A stretch of 8,295 nt of DNA from Colwellia sp. (GTDB taxonomy: Bacteria > Pseudomonadota > Gammaproteobacteria > Enterobacterales > Alteromonadaceae): NCBI GenBank assembly GCA_003521815.1, contig DPHE01000011.1, forward strand, positions 7,074 through 15,368, read 5' to 3'. Each line of letters begins with the position of its first letter. Position 1 is the first letter of the stretch. Positions 7,273 through 8,295 of the stretch are shown here, in pieces. Made by a program: the position numbers and the translations under genes. The notes under the pieces were generated by a model. It was not told the DNA's origin. It made no database searches and saw only the letters and a program-made list of their open reading frames with translations.

Positions 7273-7276
7273 TCCT
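7273..7276 (-). promoter_or_regulatory. Ribosome binding site fixing the TTG start of yehS
   Basis: Read on the minus strand, AGGA lies seven bases before TTG 7265-7263. No in-frame ATG is available at the N-terminus. The spacing and the alignment with E. coli YehS together support the rare TTG start. Confidence 0.7.
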
Positions 7277-7288
7277 ATGGTAAGAGTT

Positions 7289-7317
7289 TCTATAAAGGTC
7301 ATTGTATCTTCTCACAA
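7289..7317 (-). promoter_or_regulatory. Candidate sigma-70 promoter for yehS
   Basis: On the minus strand TTGTGA (7317-7312) and TATAGA (7294-7289) are separated by 17 bases. Each matches four of six consensus positions. It is placed 12 bases before the AGGA ribosome site. The match is modest and this DNA is AT-rich. Confidence 0.35.
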
Positions 7318-7478
7318 GTAATTATCCTCATGATATCTAAATTTGGACCTCTGCATTGCTGCATAAGATTTGGTCTAGAGACTGTCAAAATGACGGCCGT
7401 TGTGAGCAAGTAAAAAAGAGATGGTTAACTAAAAACATTTTAACATTTTTTCACACCTATTCAAATCAAGGTTTTTAT

Positions 7479-7547
7479 ATGAAAATATTACATAATGTAA
7501 TTGTATTAACACCTTCGTTAATAGTGGCAAGCTATAAACATAAATAA
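7479..7547 (+). CDS. Tiny ORF of 22 residues upstream of a terminator, doubtful
   Basis: ATG 7479 opens MKILHNVIVLTPSLIVASYK followed by HK and TAA. AAGG precedes it by seven bases. The composition resembles the start of a signal peptide (basic, then hydrophobic). A terminator begins eight bases after the stop, so a short plus-strand transcript is possible. In another frame just after (about 7556-7630) the DNA reads FLLSACVDQQTIAQNKFT then stop, with an LSAC lipobox, so a frameshifted small lipoprotein gene is an alternative. Otherwise the 7277-7688 stretch shows no gene; the longer TTG-started frame from 7356 looks like chance. Confidence 0.25.
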   Translation: MKILHNVIVLTPSLIVASYKHK

Positions 7548-7555
7548 TAAGATCA

Positions 7556-7578
7556 GGTGAAACTTTTTCACCCTTTTT
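7556..7578 (+). terminator. Rho-independent terminator-like hairpin
   Basis: GGTGAAA (7556-7562) and TTTCACC (7566-7572) form a perfect seven-pair stem with a three-base loop, followed by C and five T (7574-7578). It would end a plus-strand transcript crossing the tiny ORF at 7479-7547. Confidence 0.55.
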
Positions 7579-7630
7579 ACTTAGTGCTTGTGTTGATCAA
7601 CAGACTATAGCGCAAAATAAATTTACCTAG

Positions 7631-7666
7631 AAAATAAAAACGAGCTTTAAGGCTCGTTTTTATTTT
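7631..7666. terminator. Bidirectional rho-independent terminator, including that of the hvfA-like gene
   Basis: A perfect 15-pair inverted repeat joins 7631-7645 and 7652-7666. The core is CGAGC/GCTCG and the loop is six bases. Its flanks are A-rich on the left and T-rich on the right, so it can terminate on both strands. On the minus strand it lies 23 bases past the stop of the hvfA-like gene. It would end that transcript before yehS, leaving the gene without a downstream partner. Confidence 0.85.
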
Positions 7667-7688
7667 TTAGACGTTTCGTAGTTAAAAA

Positions 7689-8120
7689 TCAACCACCACA
7701 TTTTTTACTTTTACTTTTACCTTCACCACATTTAGCGTTAGCTTTGGCTTTGTTCTCGCCACATTTACCTTCACCACACTTGGCTTTAGCTTTGGCTTTG
7801 TTCTCACCACATTTACCTTCTCCACACTTGGCTTTAGCTTTGCCTTTGTTCTCGCCACATTTGCCTTCACCACACTTGGCTTTAGCTTTGGCTTTGTTCT
7901 CGCCACATTTACCTTCTCCACATTTGGCTTTAGCTTTGCCTTTGTTCTCGCCACATTTGCCTTCACCACACTTGGCTTTAGCTGCATCCTCAGCGACAAA
8001 AGTAACTAAATTTTGAGCTGCAAACGGGTTAACTTCAGCTTTTGCAATATTACTTGCAAAAACAGAAAATGCTAATAAGCCCATCATAGCCGCCAGACCA
8101 GATTTTTGAAGTAGTTTCAT
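7689..8120 (-). CDS. hvfA: HvfA-like secreted Cys-rich repeat protein, putative copper-binding RiPP precursor
   Basis: A 143-residue protein with a Sec signal peptide (basic MKLLQK, hydrophobic core, likely cleavage after AKA at residue 28) and a short linker. Five 16-residue repeats follow at 51-130, built on CGEGKCGENK(G/A)KAKAK, then a degenerate end CGEGKSKSKKCGG. It has 12 cysteines, ten of them paired within the repeats, and five EGKCG motifs. Known family: HvfA/bufferin precursors, whose EGKCG cysteines are modified by MNIO (DUF692) enzymes with a partner protein; the products bind copper in the periplasm. Start ATG 8120 has AAGGA eight bases upstream. It has its own promoter on the right and a terminator on the left, so it looks monocistronic, with no hvfB or hvfC in the window. 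Modification is inferred only. An unmodified metal-binding low-complexity protein is the alternative. Confidence 0.85.
   Translation of the reverse strand: MKLLQKSGLAAMMGLLAFSVFASNIAKAEVNPFAAQNLVTFVAEDAAKAKCGEGKCGENKGKAKAKCGEGKCGENKAKAKAKCGEGKCGENKGKAKAKCGEGKCGENKAKAKAKCGEGKCGENKAKANAKCGEGKSKSKKCGG
7731..7970 (-). repeat. Five 48-bp tandem coding repeats with a 96-bp higher-order period
   Basis: Units on the minus strand are 7970-7923, 7922-7875, 7874-7827, 7826-7779 and 7778-7731, each encoding 16 residues. Units 1 and 3 differ by one base by eye, and units 2 and 4 also by one, while neighbours differ at several positions (NKGK against NKAK, third-position changes). Units 1-2 and 3-4 are therefore a recent 96-bp duplication. 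Unit 5 is more diverged and has ANAK in place of AKAK. Confidence 0.93.
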
Positions 8121-8166
8121 GAAAAGTATCCTTAATTGTTAAATTATTAGTACGTAAAGTGTAGTA

Positions 8167-8195
8167 GTTATATTACTTTTTACATAGACCATCAA
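8167..8195 (-). promoter_or_regulatory. Sigma-70 promoter of the hvfA-like gene
   Basis: On the minus strand, TTGATG (8195-8190) and TATAAC (8172-8167) are separated by exactly 17 bases. The -10 matches five of six and the -35 four of six consensus positions. This predicts a start of transcription near 8160 and a leader of about 40 bases ahead of the ATG at 8120. Confidence 0.6.
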
Positions 8196-8197
8196 GC

Positions 8198-8235
8198 CTT
8201 AATAAAAATTTCGTCTTCGGTTAGTTTTTATTAAG
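8198..8235. promoter_or_regulatory. Perfect 11-bp inverted repeat just upstream of the hvfA-like promoter
   Basis: CTTAATAAAAA (8198-8208) and TTTTTATTAAG (8225-8235) are exact reverse complements around a 16-base loop. The inner arm ends three bases from the -35 box. It could be a regulator site, an AT-rich upstream promoter element, or the terminator of a gene to the right. I see no coding sequence from 8121 to the window end at 8295. Confidence 0.5.
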
Positions 8236-8295
8236 AATAAGGGTAATCCTTTATTTTCTTAATAGTGACAGCAAATGACTTAACATAAAAGTTTT

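Noticed and set aside
7591..7602. 12-bp palindrome TGTTGATCAACA
   Set aside because: It lies between two terminators with no promoter it could control, so it may be chance or part of a gene relic.
7731..7970. CRISPR array or non-coding satellite
   Set aside because: The 48-bp units are contiguous with no spacers and keep one reading frame that encodes a signal-peptide protein with EGKCG repeats.
7744..8016. Plus-strand 90-residue frame rich in LALALFSPHLPSPH
   Set aside because: It is the antisense shadow of the repeats in the hvfA-like gene. It has no supporting ribosome site or family.
4410..8120. YcaO and the HvfA-like precursor as one peptide-modification cluster, since YcaO enzymes make azolines and thioamides
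   Set aside because: This YcaO aligns over its full length with the housekeeping E. coli protein tied to S12. It lies on the other strand, is separated by the yehS operon and terminators, and HvfA maturation is known to use MNIO enzymes instead.

Overview
The window looks like chromosomal DNA of an AT-rich marine gammaproteobacterium, most likely Alteromonadales and plausibly Colwelliaceae (Colwellia or Thalassotalea type). This rests on protein resemblance from memory and on the gene order rsmE-gshB-yqgE-ruvX; no search was run.

Left part (1-3045): a plus-strand housekeeping cluster. rsmE (16S rRNA m3U methyltransferase) is cut by the left edge. It is followed by two adjacent hairpins, then gshB (glutathione synthetase), yqgE (UPF0301/AlgH family) and ruvX/yqgF (pre-16S rRNA nuclease / resolvase-like). 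The order matches the E. coli region.

Middle (3089-6146): an AEC-family permease frame of full family length is broken by one in-frame TAA at 3377-3379. A roughly 360-base gap follows, with two short overlapping minus-strand frames that may be a decayed gene. Then comes a clear ycaO orthologue, the ATP-binding YcaO protein linked with RimO to methylthiolation of ribosomal protein S12. A hairpin lies just after it.

Right part (6202-8295): on the minus strand, a yehS-like DUF1456 gene with a TTG start and a long lysine-rich tail is followed after two bases by a small membrane-protein gene. That small gene is also cut by an in-frame stop (TGA), and 22 further codons continue in frame beyond it. 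Next is a roughly 400-base stretch holding a tiny ORF and two terminators. At the right end is a minus-strand gene with its own promoter for a secreted, cysteine-rich repeat protein of the HvfA type: five 16-residue units carrying EGKCG motifs. Such proteins are precursors of modified copper-binding peptides matured by MNIO (DUF692) enzymes, but no such enzyme is in this window.

The most interesting items are the apparently stand-alone HvfA-like precursor with its recent 96-bp internal duplication, and the two independent single-codon nonsense interruptions. The latter are either real gene decay or sequence errors.
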